DNA of 64,000 nucleotides from the NCBI GenBank assembly GCA_017305635.1, contig JAFKKF010000006.1, forward strand, positions 372,001 to 436,000. The letters run 5' to 3'. The stretch is from Hyphomicrobiales bacterium. GTDB taxonomy: Bacteria; Pseudomonadota; Alphaproteobacteria; Rhizobiales; Kaistiaceae. Below the pieces are notes generated by a model. It saw only the letters and a program-made list of their open reading frames with translations, was not told the DNA's origin and made no database searches. Position 1 is the stretch's first letter; every line of letters starts with the position of its first letter. Shown here one piece after another: positions 20,546 to 29,654 of the stretch. The position numbers and the translations under genes are program-made.

Positions 20546-20998
20546 CTACTCCGGTCCCTTGGCCGGCGTCGCGTTGGCGATGCCCTCGGCGCCCATGTAG
20601 ACGGCGAGCAGCTTCACCGGCACCGCGCCCTTGTTCATGCCGTTGTGCGGCCAGTTCATCGCTTCGAGAAGGCTGTCGCCGACCTTGTAGGTCTTCACGC
20701 CCTTGGAGCCGTAATCGACCGTCAGCTCGCCCTCGAGGATCTCGGCGAAGAGCGGCACCTGGTGCGTGTGCCAGCCGGTTTCCTTGCCGGGCGGCACGGT
20801 GACGATCGCCGCCGTCACCTTCGGCGTGCCGGAGGGATAGACGATGGTCTCGCCGATGATCGTCTGGCCGGTCGCAAGAAGCGGCGTCAGCAGGCTCTCG
20901 TAGGAAGCCGGCGGCTTGGCGTCCTCGGCCCGCGCGGCGAGGGGAGTTGCGACCAGCGCAGTGAAGACGAGGAGGGCGATGCGTTTCACGGGAGCCAT
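20546..20998 (-). CDS. Periplasmic cupin-domain protein
   Basis: 150 residues with a signal peptide (VKRIALLVFTALVATPLAARA) and one small cupin barrel. Metal-binding residues are visible in GWHTHQVPLFAEILEGELTV (two histidines plus a glutamate further on), and the second cupin motif has a histidine in MNWPHNGMNKG. Substrate unknown. The ATG at 20998 is used here, but AAAGG lies only one base before it; a GTG nine bases further in (20989), beginning VKRIALL, has better spacing and a cleaner signal peptide. It is downstream of the GlsB-type gene on the same strand. Confidence 0.82.
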   Translation of the reverse strand: MAPVKRIALLVFTALVATPLAARAEDAKPPASYESLLTPLLATGQTIIGETIVYPSGTPKVTAAIVTVPPGKETGWHTHQVPLFAEILEGELTVDYGSKGVKTYKVGDSLLEAMNWPHNGMNKGAVPVKLLAVYMGAEGIANATPAKGPE

Positions 20999-21003
20999 GC
21001 CTT

Positions 21004-21267
21004 TCAGGTGCGGGAGCCGTCGGTGCGCACGACGGCGCGCCAGATGAGGAGGATGAGGATCGCGCCGATGACGGCGCCGATGAAGCCGGTCTTCTCGCCG
21101 GGCGCATACCAGCCGATCTGCTGGCCGAGGAAGGTCGCGAAGAGCGCGCCGACAATGCCGAGCAGGGTCGTCAGGATGAAGCCGCGCAGCTCGGTCCGTC
21201 CGGGCGTCAGCCAGCGGGCGATCAGCCCGGCGAGGAACCCGATGATGATGGCGCCGATGATGCTCAT
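21004..21267 (-). CDS. GlsB/YeaQ/YmgE family small membrane protein
   Basis: 87 residues, three hydrophobic helices: SIIGAIIIGFLAGLIARWLT, GFILTTLLGIVGALFATFLG and TGFIGAVIGAILILLIW. The spacing ARWLTPG...G(F/Y)ILTTLLGIVGA matches the family formerly called transglycosylase-associated proteins. Members are general-stress-induced inner-membrane proteins without known enzymatic activity. Its stop is only 5 bases before the cupin start, so they are probably one transcript. Confidence 0.88.
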   Translation of the reverse strand: MSIIGAIIIGFLAGLIARWLTPGRTELRGFILTTLLGIVGALFATFLGQQIGWYAPGEKTGFIGAVIGAILILLIWRAVVRTDGSRT

Positions 21268-21611
21268 GCCGTTCCCCCTCGCGATTCGGTTTCCGCAATC
21301 TATCCCCGCCTCGCACCGCGCGCCGGGGAAGATAGAGGTAAAGATGCCGTTCCGCGACGTGTCGCAGGAGGCATGCCGTCGCGAAGGCCATCTCGCAGCG
21401 TCTCGCCATCGTTTCGCGGGCATCCCGGACCGTCTCGACGGGCGAATCCCGGGGAGGTCCGGTAGCCGGCGTGGGAGGGCTTTCGCGATGCGGTTCCGGC
21501 CCGTCTCATCGACTTGTTTCGTCCGGACACCGTTTCGGGGCATCTCCCCGCCTGTCCCGGCCCGTCCCGGGCCATTTCCCTCGTCATCTCAGGGGGCGAT
21601 TCAAAGCGTGC
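21268..21611. other. Non-coding stretch upstream of the SOS cassette
   Basis: About 340 bases between the divergent GlsB-type gene and the imuA promoter. It contains no gene that can be supported. It is GC-rich and pyrimidine/purine patterned, with near-repeats such as GGCCCGTCTC and GGCCCGTCCCGGGCC. Any open frames in it are short shadow frames. The promoter of the GlsB-type gene must lie at its left end; none was convincingly recognised. Confidence 0.5.
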
Positions 21612-21643
21612 TTGACTCGCCGGCCGTTCTCCGGAATCTAATA
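21612..21643 (+). promoter_or_regulatory. Putative imuA promoter
   Basis: TTGACT at 21612-21617 is a good -35 hexamer. About 17-20 bases later the AT-rich run AATCTAATAG can supply the -10. This is the only such AT-rich pair in the intergenic region, and the LexA box follows at once, so LexA bound there would block initiation or promoter escape. Confidence 0.6.
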
Positions 21644-21658
21644 GAACAAACAAGGAAC
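21644..21658 (+). promoter_or_regulatory. LexA (SOS) box, GAAC-N7-GAAC
   Basis: GAACAAACAAGGAAC is an exact match to the alphaproteobacterial LexA operator GAAC-N7-GAAC, a direct repeat rather than the enterobacterial palindrome. It sits 33 bases before the imuA start and directly after the putative -10. It is the expected control site for the imuA-imuB-dnaE2 cassette, which is a known SOS regulon member in related bacteria. Confidence 0.9.
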
Positions 21659-21691
21659 AAGTGAGTTGTCGCCATGCGCGGGAGCGCTTCC

Positions 21692-22579
21692 GTGGCAGAG
21701 CAGGATATTGCCCGGCTGAGACGCCGGATCGCCGAGATCGAGGGCCATTTCACGGGCATCGAGATCGGCGGAAAGCCCAGCAAAAAAGTCAGCGATTCCG
21801 GGGGGTTGTCCCAAGAGGCCGCGCCGTTCCGGCCAAGGCGGAGCGGTCATCTGCCCCTCGGAATCGCCTCCCTTGACGCAGCCCTCGGCGGCGGCATCCG
21901 GCGGAACGCCCTGCATGAAATCCGGGGCGGCTTGGCGGACATTGCCGCCGCCACCGGCTTTGCCGCGGCGCTCCTCTCCCTGATCCCGGAAAAGCGGCCG
22001 ATTCTCTGGATTCTGGAGGCTTCCGCCGGTCGCGAAGGCGGCCTTCCCTATGCGCCCGGCCTCGCCCAGTTCGGCCTCGATCCGGCCCGGCTGATCCTGG
22101 TCCGGGTGCGCCGTCCCGGCGAGGCTCTGTGGACTTTCGAGGAGGGGCTCCGCTGTGCCGGCCTCGCCGCGGCTTTCGCGGAAATCCGCGGAAATCCGCG
22201 GAAGCTCGACCTCACCGCCAGCCGGCGCCTGGCGCTCCGGGCGGGCGAAAGCGGGGTCATGGGCCTGCTCCTCCGCCAGTCCGGCGGGGTCGCTCCCGGC
22301 GCCGCCCTGACGCGTTGGCAGGTCGCCGCGCAACCCTCTGTTCCGCCTCGTGATTTTCCCGCCGGCCTCGGCAATGCGGGCTGGCGCCTCGTCCTCGAAC
22401 GCAACCGCTCCGGTGTAACCGGCGTCTTCGATCTGGAGTGGGATCATGGCAATCACCGTTTCCTCCCGGCCCGTCTCCCGGCGCTACCTTTCCCTCGACC
22501 TGCCATTGCTGCCGACCGACCGGATCCTCCGGCAGCGCCGCGGGAAATCGTGGCGGATCGCGCCCGCCGGGCCGCCTGA
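21692..22579 (+). CDS. imuA: ImuA, SOS mutasome accessory protein
   Basis: 295 residues of the RecA-like but shortened ImuA family that works with ImuB and DnaE2 in damage-induced mutagenesis. Visible blocks are LPLGIASLDAALGGGIRRNALHEI near 55-80, the alpha/beta core PILWILEASAGREGG, and a C-terminal WRLVLERNRSG segment. A GTG at 21692 is preferred because GGGAG stands 7 bases upstream; the ATG at 21674 has no ribosome site. The last 134 bases overlap imuB in another frame. A 10-base unit (CGCGGAAATC) is repeated nearly three times at 22176-22203 inside the gene. Confidence 0.85.
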   Translation: MAEQDIARLRRRIAEIEGHFTGIEIGGKPSKKVSDSGGLSQEAAPFRPRRSGHLPLGIASLDAALGGGIRRNALHEIRGGLADIAAATGFAAALLSLIPEKRPILWILEASAGREGGLPYAPGLAQFGLDPARLILVRVRRPGEALWTFEEGLRCAGLAAAFAEIRGNPRKLDLTASRRLALRAGESGVMGLLLRQSGGVAPGAALTRWQVAAQPSVPPRDFPAGLGNAGWRLVLERNRSGVTGVFDLEWDHGNHRFLPARLPALPFPRPAIAADRPDPPAAPREIVADRARRAA

Positions 22580-24035
22580 GGACGCTCCGCTCGCCGTCGT
22601 CGCCAAGGTCAAGAGCGCCCTCCGCATCGTCGCCCTCGACGAGGCGGCCGGCCGCCGCGGCCTCAGCCGCGGCCAGCCGCTTGCCGATGCCCGTGCCATG
22701 GTGCCGGACCTTGACGTGGCCGACGAGGATGCGGAGGCCGACCAGACGCTCCTCGAGGCCGTTGGCGACTGGGCGGAGCGCTACACCCCCCTGGTGGCGC
22801 TCGCCGGTCTCTCCGGCCTGATGCTCGACATCACGGGCTCTGCCCACCTTTTCGGCGGCGAGGCGGCCCTGCTTGCCGACCTCGTCCATCGTCTTGAAGC
22901 GCAGGGCTTTTTCGTCCGCGTCGCGATTGCCGATACGCCCGGCGCGGCGGCGGCCGCACGCTATGCCGGCAACCGGGTGGTGCCGCCCGGCGGCTCGGCT
23001 GCGGTGCTCGCCCCCCTGCCGCTCGCCACGCTCAGGATCGATGGCGGGATGGCGGCGATGCTCGACCGTGTCGGGTTGAAGCGGATCGGCCAGATACTCG
23101 ATGCGCCGCGCGGGCCGCTTGCCGAGCGTTTCGGCCGCGATCTTCTCCATCGCCTCGACCAGGCTCTCGGCCTCGAGGAAGAGGCGATCACGCCCCGCCG
23201 TCGCCTGCCCACGCTGATGGCGGAGCGGCGTTTCGCCGAACCGATCACGCGGGAGGAGGATATCGCGGCGACGCTCGCCTCCCTCGTCGAGGCGCTTTCC
23301 GGCAAGCTCGCGGAACGTGGCGAGGGCGCGCGGATCCTGGCGCTTTCGCTCTTCCGGGTCGACGGCGTGGTCAGCTGCACGGAGGTCGGCACCAGCCGCC
23401 CGGTGCGGGCGCCGCATCTGGTCGGCGAGCTCTTCCGCGAGAAGTTCGCCGGTCTCGGCGAGGAGATCGATGCCGGCTTCGGCTTCGACATGGTGCGCCT
23501 CTCGATCCACGCCACTTCCGCATTCGAGCCGGCACAGGTCGATCTCACCGGCGAGGCTTTCGGCACGGCCGATCTCGGCCAATTGGTCGATCGCATCGGT
23601 GCCCGTCTCGGGCCCGCGCGCGTCAGCCGTCTCGATCCGGCCGACAGCCACCTGCCGGAGCGGGCCGCGCGGATGGCCCCATTCGCCGACTGGCCCTCTC
23701 TCCCGCCGGCCCCGGCGGTCACCGGCACCTTCGGCGACATCCTTGAACGGCCGCTCCGCCTGCTGGCGGAGCCCGAACCGGTCGAGGCCGTCGCCGAGGT
23801 GCCGGACGGCCCGCCCGCCGCCTTCCGCTGGCGCCAGGCCACCTATCGGGTCGCCCGCGTCGAGGGGCCGGAGCGCATTGCTCCGGAATGGTGGCGCGCG
23901 GGTGCCGATGCCCTCACGCGCGACTATTTCCGCGTCGAAGACGTTGGCGGGCATCGCTTCTGGCTCTTCCGGGAGGGGCTCTACGGCCGCGAGGCGATCC
24001 ATCCCGGCTGGTTCATGCACGGGGTCTTCGCATGA
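22446..24035 (+). CDS. imuB: ImuB, Y-family polymerase-like mutasome subunit
   Basis: 529 residues with the Y-family (UmuC/DinB) layout: [16 protein letters not shown] at the N terminus, [18 protein letters not shown] and [14 protein letters not shown] in the palm/finger region, [18 protein letters not shown], then the little-finger region. Family knowledge: ImuB lacks the catalytic carboxylates of true Y polymerases and serves as a hub bringing DnaE2 and ImuA to the beta clamp. The C-terminal WFMHGVFA tail is typical. It starts inside imuA (134-base overlap) and its stop overlaps dnaE2 by 4 bases (ATGA), so all three are coupled under the LexA box. Confidence 0.93.
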   Translation: MAITVSSRPVSRRYLSLDLPLLPTDRILRQRRGKSWRIAPAGPPEDAPLAVVAKVKSALRIVALDEAAGRRGLSRGQPLADARAMVPDLDVADEDAEADQTLLEAVGDWAERYTPLVALAGLSGLMLDITGSAHLFGGEAALLADLVHRLEAQGFFVRVAIADTPGAAAAARYAGNRVVPPGGSAAVLAPLPLATLRIDGGMAAMLDRVGLKRIGQILDAPRGPLAERFGRDLLHRLDQALGLEEEAITPRRRLPTLMAERRFAEPITREEDIAATLASLVEALSGKLAERGEGARILALSLFRVDGVVSCTEVGTSRPVRAPHLVGELFREKFAGLGEEIDAGFGFDMVRLSIHATSAFEPAQVDLTGEAFGTADLGQLVDRIGARLGPARVSRLDPADSHLPERAARMAPFADWPSLPPAPAVTGTFGDILERPLRLLAEPEPVEAVAEVPDGPPAAFRWRQATYRVARVEGPERIAPEWWRAGADALTRDYFRVEDVGGHRFWLFREGLYGREAIHPGWFMHGVFA

Positions 24036-27000
24036 GCGCGGCGACGGTTCCTTATGCCGAGCTGGCGGTCACCACCAATTTCTCGTTCCTCCGCGGCGGC
24101 TCGCACCCGGAAGAGCTGGTCCTGCAAGCGAAAGAGCTCGGGCTCGCCGGCATCGCGGTCGCCGACCGCAATTCGGTGGCCGGGGTGGTGCGCGGACACC
24201 TCGAGGCGAAGAAGGCTGATTATTCCTACAAAGTCGGGGCAAGGCTGGGGTTCCGGGACGGGACGCCGGACATTCTCGCCTGGCCGACGGATCGCGAGGC
24301 CTGGGGGCGGCTCTGCCGTCTCCTGACCGAGGGTAACCGACGGGCGCCAAAGGGAGAATGCCATCTCGACCGCGGCGATCTCCTGATCTGGGGGAAGGGG
24401 ATCCTGCTCGGCGTCATGCCGCCGGCAAGGCCGGATGAAACGCTCGCGGGATGCCTCGAAATGCTCCGTGAGACGTTCCGGGACGGGGTGTGGCTGATGG
24501 CGAATCGCCTCCACGGCGCGAGCGACGCGCGCCGTCTCGCCGATCTTGCCCGCCTCGCCCGTCGTACCGGCGTTCCGCTGCTTGCCACCAACGACGTCCT
24601 CTACCATTCGCCCGACCGCCGGCCGCTGCAGGACGTGCTGACCTGCATCCGCGAGCATGCGACGCTCGCCACCGTCGGCCGCAGGCTCGAGATGAATGCC
24701 GAGCGGCACCTGAAGACGGGCGCCGAGATGGCGCGGCTCTTCCGCGATCACCCGCAGGCGATGACGGAGACGCTGGCAGTCCTCGAGCGGCTCGAGTTCT
24801 CCCTCGACCAGTTCAAATATCTGTATCCCGAGGAGTCGACAGGCGAGGGCGCGACCCCGCAGGAGGAACTGGCGAGGCGGGTCGAGGAGGGAATCCGCTT
24901 CCGCTATCCGGATGGGCCGAACAAGGACGTGCGGGAAGCGATCGGCAAGGAACTGCAGTTCATCCGGGACAAGGACTACGCGCCTTATTTCCTGACGGTC
25001 CACGACATCGTGCGCTACGCACGCGAGCAGAAGATCCTCTGCCAGGGACGCGGCTCGGCCGCCAATTCCTCGGTCTGCTTCTGCCTCGGCATCACCGAGG
25101 TCGATCCGCAGAAGCACCAGCTGCTCTTCGAGCGCTTCATGTCGCCCGAGCGCGACGAGCCGCCCGACATCGACGTCGATTTCGAGCATTCGCGGCGCGA
25201 GGAGGTGATGCAGCACATCTACGAGAAATATTCGCGCGAGCGCGCCGGCATCGCGGCGACGGTGATCACCTACCGCACGCGCTCGGCGGTGCGCGAGGTC
25301 GGCAAGGTCTTCGGGCTCAGCGACGACACGATCGGGGCGCTCGCCTCGACCACCTGGGGCTGGACGTCGGAAGGCGTGCAGGAGGAGCACGCGCGCCGCG
25401 CCGGCCTCGACCCGAAGGAGGCGACCATGCGCCAGGTGCTCAAGCTGTCGAAGGAGCTGATCGGCTTTCCGCGGCACCTGTCGCAGCATGTCGGCGGCTT
25501 CGTCATCACCAGGGATCGGCTCGACGAGTCGGTGCCGGTGATGAACGCGGCGATGGAGGACCGCACCCATATCGAATGGGACAAAGACGACCTCGACGCC
25601 GTCGGCATGATGAAGGTCGACGTGCTGGCGCTCGGCATGCTCAGCTGCATCCGGCGCGCCTTCGACTTCATGGAAAAGCATTACGGGCACAAGGAGACGC
25701 TGGCGAGCCTGCGCCAGGGCAAGAAGGATTCGGATCACGGCCAGGAGGACCCGGCGGTCTATGACATGCTCTGCCGGGCGGATTCGCTCGGTGTCTTCCA
25801 GGTCGAGAGCCGGGCGCAGATGTCGATGCTGCCGCGGCTCCAGCCGCGCGAGTTCTACGACCTCGTCATTGAGGTGGCGATCGTGCGGCCCGGCCCGATC
25901 CAGGGCGACATGGTGCATCCCTATCTCAAAAGGCGGGAGAATCGTGAAGGCGTCACCTATCCGAAGCCCGGACCCGGCCATGATCAGGACGAATTGAAGC
26001 GGGTTCTTTTTCGCACGCTCGGTGTGCCGCTCTTCCAGGAACAGGCGATGAAGATTGCCATGGTGGCCGCTGAATTTTCCGCCGCGGATGCCGACAAGCT
26101 CCGCCGTGCCATGGCGACCTTCAAGCGTTCGGGCACCATCGGCAATTTCCACCAGAAGATGGTCGATGGCATGGTCCGGCGCGGCTACGATCGCGACTTC
26201 GCCGAGCGCTGCTTCAAGCAGATCGAGGGCTTCGGCGAATACGGCTTTCCGGAAAGCCATGCGGCGAGCTTCGCGCTCCTCGTCTATGCCTCGTCCTGGC
26301 TCAAGTGCCATTACCCGGACGTGTTCTGCGCGGCGCTCCTCAATGCCCAGCCCATGGGCTTCTATGCGCCGGCGCAGATCGTGCGCGACGCGCGCGAGCA
26401 TGGCGTCGAGGTGAGGGCGCCGGACGTCAACGCTTCCGACTGGGACTGCACGCTGGAGGGTGAAGTAGATGCGCCCCCTCAGTCGCCTTCGGCGACAGCT
26501 CCCCCGTTTCACGGGGGAGCAACCTCCGTCGCGCAAGCGGTGCCGCCGCGGTTCCTCCCCTGCGAAGCGGGGGAGGGGGACCGCGCGGAGCGCGGTGGAG
26601 GGGGCGCATTGCTCAAGCGCCTCCATCCGCGCCACGCCTCCATGCGCGACGCCATATGGTCGACGCACGCCGTGCGGCTGGGGCTGCGCCAGATAAAAGG
26701 GCTCTCCGAGAAAGATGCCGAGGCCGTGATGGAGCATCGCGGCAAGAGCTATGATTCCGTCCGCGATCTCTGGCTGCGCACCGGCCTGAAGCCGAGCAGC
26801 ATCGAGCGGCTCGCCGATGCCGATGCCTTCCGTTCCCTCGGCATCGACCGGCGCGCGGCGCTGTGGGCGGCGCGCGAACTCGGCCGGGGAGGCGCGAGCC
26901 TGCGCCTGCCGCTCTTCGACGTCGCCGGCCTTGCCGATATCCGCCGCGAGCCCGATTTCGCGCTGCCCGCCATGCCCATCGGCGAGCATGTGGTGAACGA

Positions 27001-27556
27001 CTACCGCTATCTCAGCCTGTCATTGAAGGCGCATCCGGTCTCGTTCCTGAGGACGTCGCTGGCGGCGCGCCGGATCGTGCGGAGCGAGCAGCTCACGAAC
27101 CTCGCCAATGGCGCGCGCGTCACCGTCGCCGGGCTCGTCCTCGTCCGCCAGCGGCCGGGGACGGCCAAGGGCGTGATCTTCATGACGCTCGAGGACGAGA
27201 CCGGCATCGCCAATGCGATCATCTGGCCGAAGGTGTTCGAGCGCTACCGGCCGACCGTGCTCGGCGCCCGGCTGACGGCGGTGACGGGGCGTGTGCAGGC
27301 CGCCAGCGGCGTCATCCACGTGGTCGCCGATGCGCTAGAGGACCTGACGCCGATGCTGTCGGCCCTGTCGGAGGATGCCGGCGACCTGAAATCGCTGGCG
27401 CGGGCCGACGAGGCCGGCCGCGATTCCTACGATCCGCGCGAGGGGCTGGCACGCCATCCGCGCATGGTGCGCTTTTTCCAGAAGTCGCCGGACGCAGCGA
27501 AGAAGCTCGCCGAGACTTCCGCCCGCGTCATGCCCAAGGGGCGGAATTTTCATTGA
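24032..27556 (+). CDS. dnaE2: Error-prone DNA polymerase III alpha DnaE2 (ImuC), with repeat-derived insert
   Basis: 1,174 residues; the family is usually around 1,080. It does the error-prone synthesis of the SOS mutasome. Order: PHP domain ([18 protein letters not shown] near 12-30), polymerase core with [17 protein letters not shown] near 340 and the catalytic [10 protein letters not shown] near 380, later [16 protein letters not shown] and the fingers, then an OB fold around [17 protein letters not shown]. Residues about 814-859 are encoded by a palindromic repeat (26471-26607) lying between the conserved [12 protein letters not shown] and RLHPRHASM...[14 protein letters not shown]. The insert is rich in P, G, A and E and should be a disordered loop. 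The frame is intact on both sides. Confidence 0.95.
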   Translation: MSAATVPYAELAVTTNFSFLRGGSHPEELVLQAKELGLAGIAVADRNSVAGVVRGHLEAKKADYSYKVGARLGFRDGTPDILAWPTDREAWGRLCRLLTEGNRRAPKGECHLDRGDLLIWGKGILLGVMPPARPDETLAGCLEMLRETFRDGVWLMANRLHGASDARRLADLARLARRTGVPLLATNDVLYHSPDRRPLQDVLTCIREHATLATVGRRLEMNAERHLKTGAEMARLFRDHPQAMTETLAVLERLEFSLDQFKYLYPEESTGEGATPQEELARRVEEGIRFRYPDGPNKDVREAIGKELQFIRDKDYAPYFLTVHDIVRYAREQKILCQGRGSAANSSVCFCLGITEVDPQKHQLLFERFMSPERDEPPDIDVDFEHSRREEVMQHIYEKYSRERAGIAATVITYRTRSAVREVGKVFGLSDDTIGALASTTWGWTSEGVQEEHARRAGLDPKEATMRQVLKLSKELIGFPRHLSQHVGGFVITRDRLDESVPVMNAAMEDRTHIEWDKDDLDAVGMMKVDVLALGMLSCIRRAFDFMEKHYGHKETLASLRQGKKDSDHGQEDPAVYDMLCRADSLGVFQVESRAQMSMLPRLQPREFYDLVIEVAIVRPGPIQGDMVHPYLKRRENREGVTYPKPGPGHDQDELKRVLFRTLGVPLFQEQAMKIAMVAAEFSAADADKLRRAMATFKRSGTIGNFHQKMVDGMVRRGYDRDFAERCFKQIEGFGEYGFPESHAASFALLVYASSWLKCHYPDVFCAALLNAQPMGFYAPAQIVRDAREHGVEVRAPDVNASDWDCTLEGEVDAPPQSPSATAPPFHGGATSVAQAVPPRFLPCEAGEGDRAERGGGGALLKRLHPRHASMRDAIWSTHAVRLGLRQIKGLSEKDAEAVMEHRGKSYDSVRDLWLRTGLKPSSIERLADADAFRSLGIDRRAALWAARELGRGGASLRLPLFDVAGLADIRREPDFALPAMPIGEHVVNDYRYLSLSLKAHPVSFLRTSLAARRIVRSEQLTNLANGARVTVAGLVLVRQRPGTAKGVIFMTLEDETGIANAIIWPKVFERYRPTVLGARLTAVTGRVQAASGVIHVVADALEDLTPMLSALSEDAGDLKSLARADEAGRDSYDPREGLARHPRMVRFFQKSPDAAKKLAETSARVMPKGRNFH
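26471..26607. repeat. Palindromic element copy B, inserted in frame in dnaE2
   Basis: 137 bases from GCGCCCCCTCAGTCGCC to GCGGTGGAGGGGGCGC. The left half is two hairpins (AGTCGCCTTCGGCGACA and GCTCCCCCGTTTCACGGGGGAGC); the right half is two more (CTCCCCTGCGAAGCGGGGGAG and CCGCGCGGAGCGCGG). Its reverse complement matches copy C (27576-27694), including about 46 bases of the one arm with only a few differences. It is translated as part of DnaE2 with no stop codon. No target-site duplication is obvious. Confidence 0.9.
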
Positions 27557-27575
27557 GGGGTGTCGTGCTCTTCAC

Positions 27576-27694
27576 GTGCCCCCTCCACCGGCTTCGCCGG
27601 TCCCCCTCCCCCGCTTCGCAGGGGAGGATCCGCGGCGGCTCCGGATGCTCCCCCGTTTACGGGGGAGCTGTCGCCGAAGGCGACTGAGGGGGCG
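27576..27694. repeat. Palindromic element copy C, 3' of dnaE2
   Basis: 119 bases from GTGCCCCCTCCACCGG to GACTGAGGGGGCGTG. Left half: CCGGCTTCGCCGG hairpin and CCCCCGCTTCGCAGGGG-type hairpin; right half: GCTCCCCCGTTTACGGGGGAGC and TGTCGCCGAAGGCGACT. It is in the opposite orientation to copy B, so the pair forms inverted repeats about 1 kb apart around the 3' third of dnaE2. It lies in the 152-base gap between the dnaE2 stop and the convergent benE-like gene and may double as a two-way terminator. Confidence 0.88.
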
Positions 27695-27708
27695 TGAATG
27701 CGCGCCGG

Positions 27709-28899
27709 CTAACCCGTCGGCCGCCACCGCAACAGCGCCATGAGCAGGCCGCCGGCGGCGAGGCCCCAGAAGGCCGAGCCGATGCCGTAGAAGGAGACGC
27801 CCGAGGCGGTGGTGACGAAGGCGATGGCCGCCGGCAGGCGATCGGCCTCGTTGTTCAAGGCGCCCGAAAGCGCGCTGGCGAGGCTGCCGAGGAGGGCCAG
27901 CCCGGCCACCGCCTGGATGAGGAGCGGCGGCGAGGCGGCGATGAAGGCGGCGGCGAAAGCAGCGCCGAAGCCGAGGAGGAGATAGGTGACGCTGCAGGCG
28001 ACCGAGGCGATCCAGCGGCGCGCCGGGTCGGCGCCGGCTTCCGGCCCGGCGCAGAGCGCGGCGGTGATGGCGGCGAGGTTGACGGTGTGGCCGCCGAAGA
28101 GGCCGGTGACGATGCTGGCAAGGCCGGTCAGCGTGAAGATCGGCCCGACGGCCGGCCGGTAGCCGTTGGCGTTGAGGACGGCAAGGCCGGTCACGTTCTG
28201 CGAGGCCATGGTGACTAGGAAGAGCGGCAGGCCGATGCCGATGATGGCGTTGAGGTCGAAGGCGGGGAGGACGAGGATCGGCTTCGGCAGGCTGGCGGCG
28301 AGGGCGGCCGGTGGAATGGTCGTCGCCGAGACGACGATGATCGCGGTGACCACCACCGAGATCGGGACCGCGAAGCGGCGGAGGAACCGCATCGCCACCG
28401 CCCAGACGAGGATGATCGGCAGCGCCAGCAGCGGCATCGCCTCGACCGCCTTCAGGGGCGCGAGGCAGAGCTCGAGGAGGATGCCGGCGAGCATGGCATT
28501 GGCGAGCGACATCGGGATCGCGGCGACGGCGCGGCCGAAAGGCTTCCAGAGCCCGGCGACGACGATCAGCGCGGCGGCGGCGAGAAAGGCGGCGACGGTT
28601 GCCGGATAGCCGCCGGTCGGCGTCCCGGTCGAGACGAGGAGGGCGGCGCCAGGGGTCGACCAGGCAATGGTGACCGGCATGCGCGACCGCACGCTGAGGC
28701 CGATGCCGAGAACGGCGACGGCGAGGCAGATGGCGAAGAGGCCTGAGGCCGCCTCCGCGGGCGAGGCGCCGGCGGCGGTGAGGCCGGCGACCAGGACCGG
28801 GACCGAGCTCGCGAAGCCGACGAGGGAGGCGAGGATGCCGGCGCTGAGCGGCTGGACGAGACTGTTGCCGGCGGCTTCGATTCTGGTCCCGTCGTCCAT
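27709..28899 (-). CDS. BenE-type (benzoate/H+ symporter) family membrane transporter
   Basis: 396 residues, about 11-12 membrane helices. Family marks: SLVQPLSAGILASLVGFASS at the N terminus, the half-helix pattern of the NAT/BenE fold, LVTMASQNVTGLAVLNANGY (the conserved QN-G motif) and the GGHTVNLAAITAALCAG block. BenE of Acinetobacter carries benzoate, but this family also holds carriers with unknown substrates, and no aromatic catabolic gene is nearby. The ATG at 28899 is chosen because the 57 bases upstream, although open to an ATG at 28956, hold a strong hairpin and non-family sequence. It converges on dnaE2. Confidence 0.85.
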   Translation of the reverse strand: MDDGTRIEAAGNSLVQPLSAGILASLVGFASSVPVLVAGLTAAGASPAEAASGLFAICLAVAVLGIGLSVRSRMPVTIAWSTPGAALLVSTGTPTGGYPATVAAFLAAAALIVVAGLWKPFGRAVAAIPMSLANAMLAGILLELCLAPLKAVEAMPLLALPIILVWAVAMRFLRRFAVPISVVVTAIIVVSATTIPPAALAASLPKPILVLPAFDLNAIIGIGLPLFLVTMASQNVTGLAVLNANGYRPAVGPIFTLTGLASIVTGLFGGHTVNLAAITAALCAGPEAGADPARRWIASVACSVTYLLLGFGAAFAAAFIAASPPLLIQAVAGLALLGSLASALSGALNNEADRLPAAIAFVTTASGVSFYGIGSAFWGLAAGGLLMALLRWRPTG

Positions 28900-28911
28900 G
28901 GCGCGCGGCGC

Positions 28912-28931
28912 TTCGGGGGCTCGCCCCCGAA
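28912..28931. repeat. Short hairpin TTCGGGGGC-TC-GCCCCCGAA
   Basis: A perfect 9-base inverted repeat with a minimal loop just upstream of the benE-like start, probably in its 5' leader. GGGGGCTCGCCCCC-type hairpins recur in rhizobial intergenic DNA. Its presence argues that the coding sequence begins after it. Confidence 0.5.
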
Positions 28932-29022
28932 TCCTTCCTGTTGTGACAGCCTTCATAGCCTTGCCGCGAGGGGGCTGTTAAGCTCCCGGCCAAATCGTCG
29001 CAACCGATACGGGAGAGAGCCC

Positions 29023-29589
29023 ATGGGCACGGTCGGCTGGATCATCCTCGGTGTCATCGTCCTCCTCGTGATCTTCCTGATCGCGATCTATAACCGGCTG
29101 GTCAGCCTCAACCAGCGGGCCACCCAGTCGTGGTCGGACATCTCGGTGCAGCTCAAGCAGCGGCACGACCTGATCCCGAACCTGGTCGAGACGGTGAAGG
29201 GATATGCCACCCACGAGCGCGGGACGCTGGAGGCGGTCACGCAGGCCCGCAATGCCGCGGTCGCCGCGACCAATCCGCAGGCCCAGGCGCAGGCGGAGAA
29301 CATGCTGACCGGGGCACTCCGCCAGCTCTTCGCGGTGGCCGAGGCCTATCCCGACCTGAAGGCGAACCAGAACTTCCTGCAGCTCCAGTCCGAGCTGTCG
29401 GACATCGAGAACAAGATCGCCGCCTCGCGCCGCTTCTTCAACAACTCGGTGCAGGAATACAATTCCTCGATCCAGCAGTTCCCGGCCGTCCTGCTCGCCG
29501 GCATGTTCGGCTTCACCCAGCGCGGCTTCTTCGAGCTCGACGAGGCCGAGAAGACGGCGGTCAATACCGCGCCGTCGGTCAAGTTCTGA
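29023..29589 (+). CDS. LemA family protein (transmembrane-anchored)
   Basis: 188 residues. One N-terminal membrane helix (GWIILGVIVLLVIFLIAIYN) replaces the lipobox of the other LemA in this window. The core motifs are strong: QRHDLIPNLVETVKGYATHE, AEAYPDLKANQNFLQLQSEL and ASRRFFNNSVQEYNSSIQQF. The ATG at 29023 follows GGGAGAG. It precedes an M48 protease by 65 bases on the same strand, a pairing often seen for this LemA type. Role unknown; involvement in membrane protein turnover is inference from that pairing. Confidence 0.93.
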   Translation: MGTVGWIILGVIVLLVIFLIAIYNRLVSLNQRATQSWSDISVQLKQRHDLIPNLVETVKGYATHERGTLEAVTQARNAAVAATNPQAQAQAENMLTGALRQLFAVAEAYPDLKANQNFLQLQSELSDIENKIAASRRFFNNSVQEYNSSIQQFPAVLLAGMFGFTQRGFFELDEAEKTAVNTAPSVKF

Positions 29590-29654
29590 CGGCGCGGCCC
29601 CGCGCCGGGGACGGTGCGGGGCCCGGCCGAGGATAGGGCACGGGGAAAGACGCC

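Noticed and set aside
26471..26607. Frameshift or pseudogene of dnaE2
   Set aside because: The frame is continuous through the insert, and the downstream motifs ([13 protein letters not shown] and the OB fold) are intact in the same frame.
23981..26989. 1,000-codon minus-strand open frame opposite dnaE2
   Set aside because: Antisense shadow; no domain seen and it runs through imuB and dnaE2.
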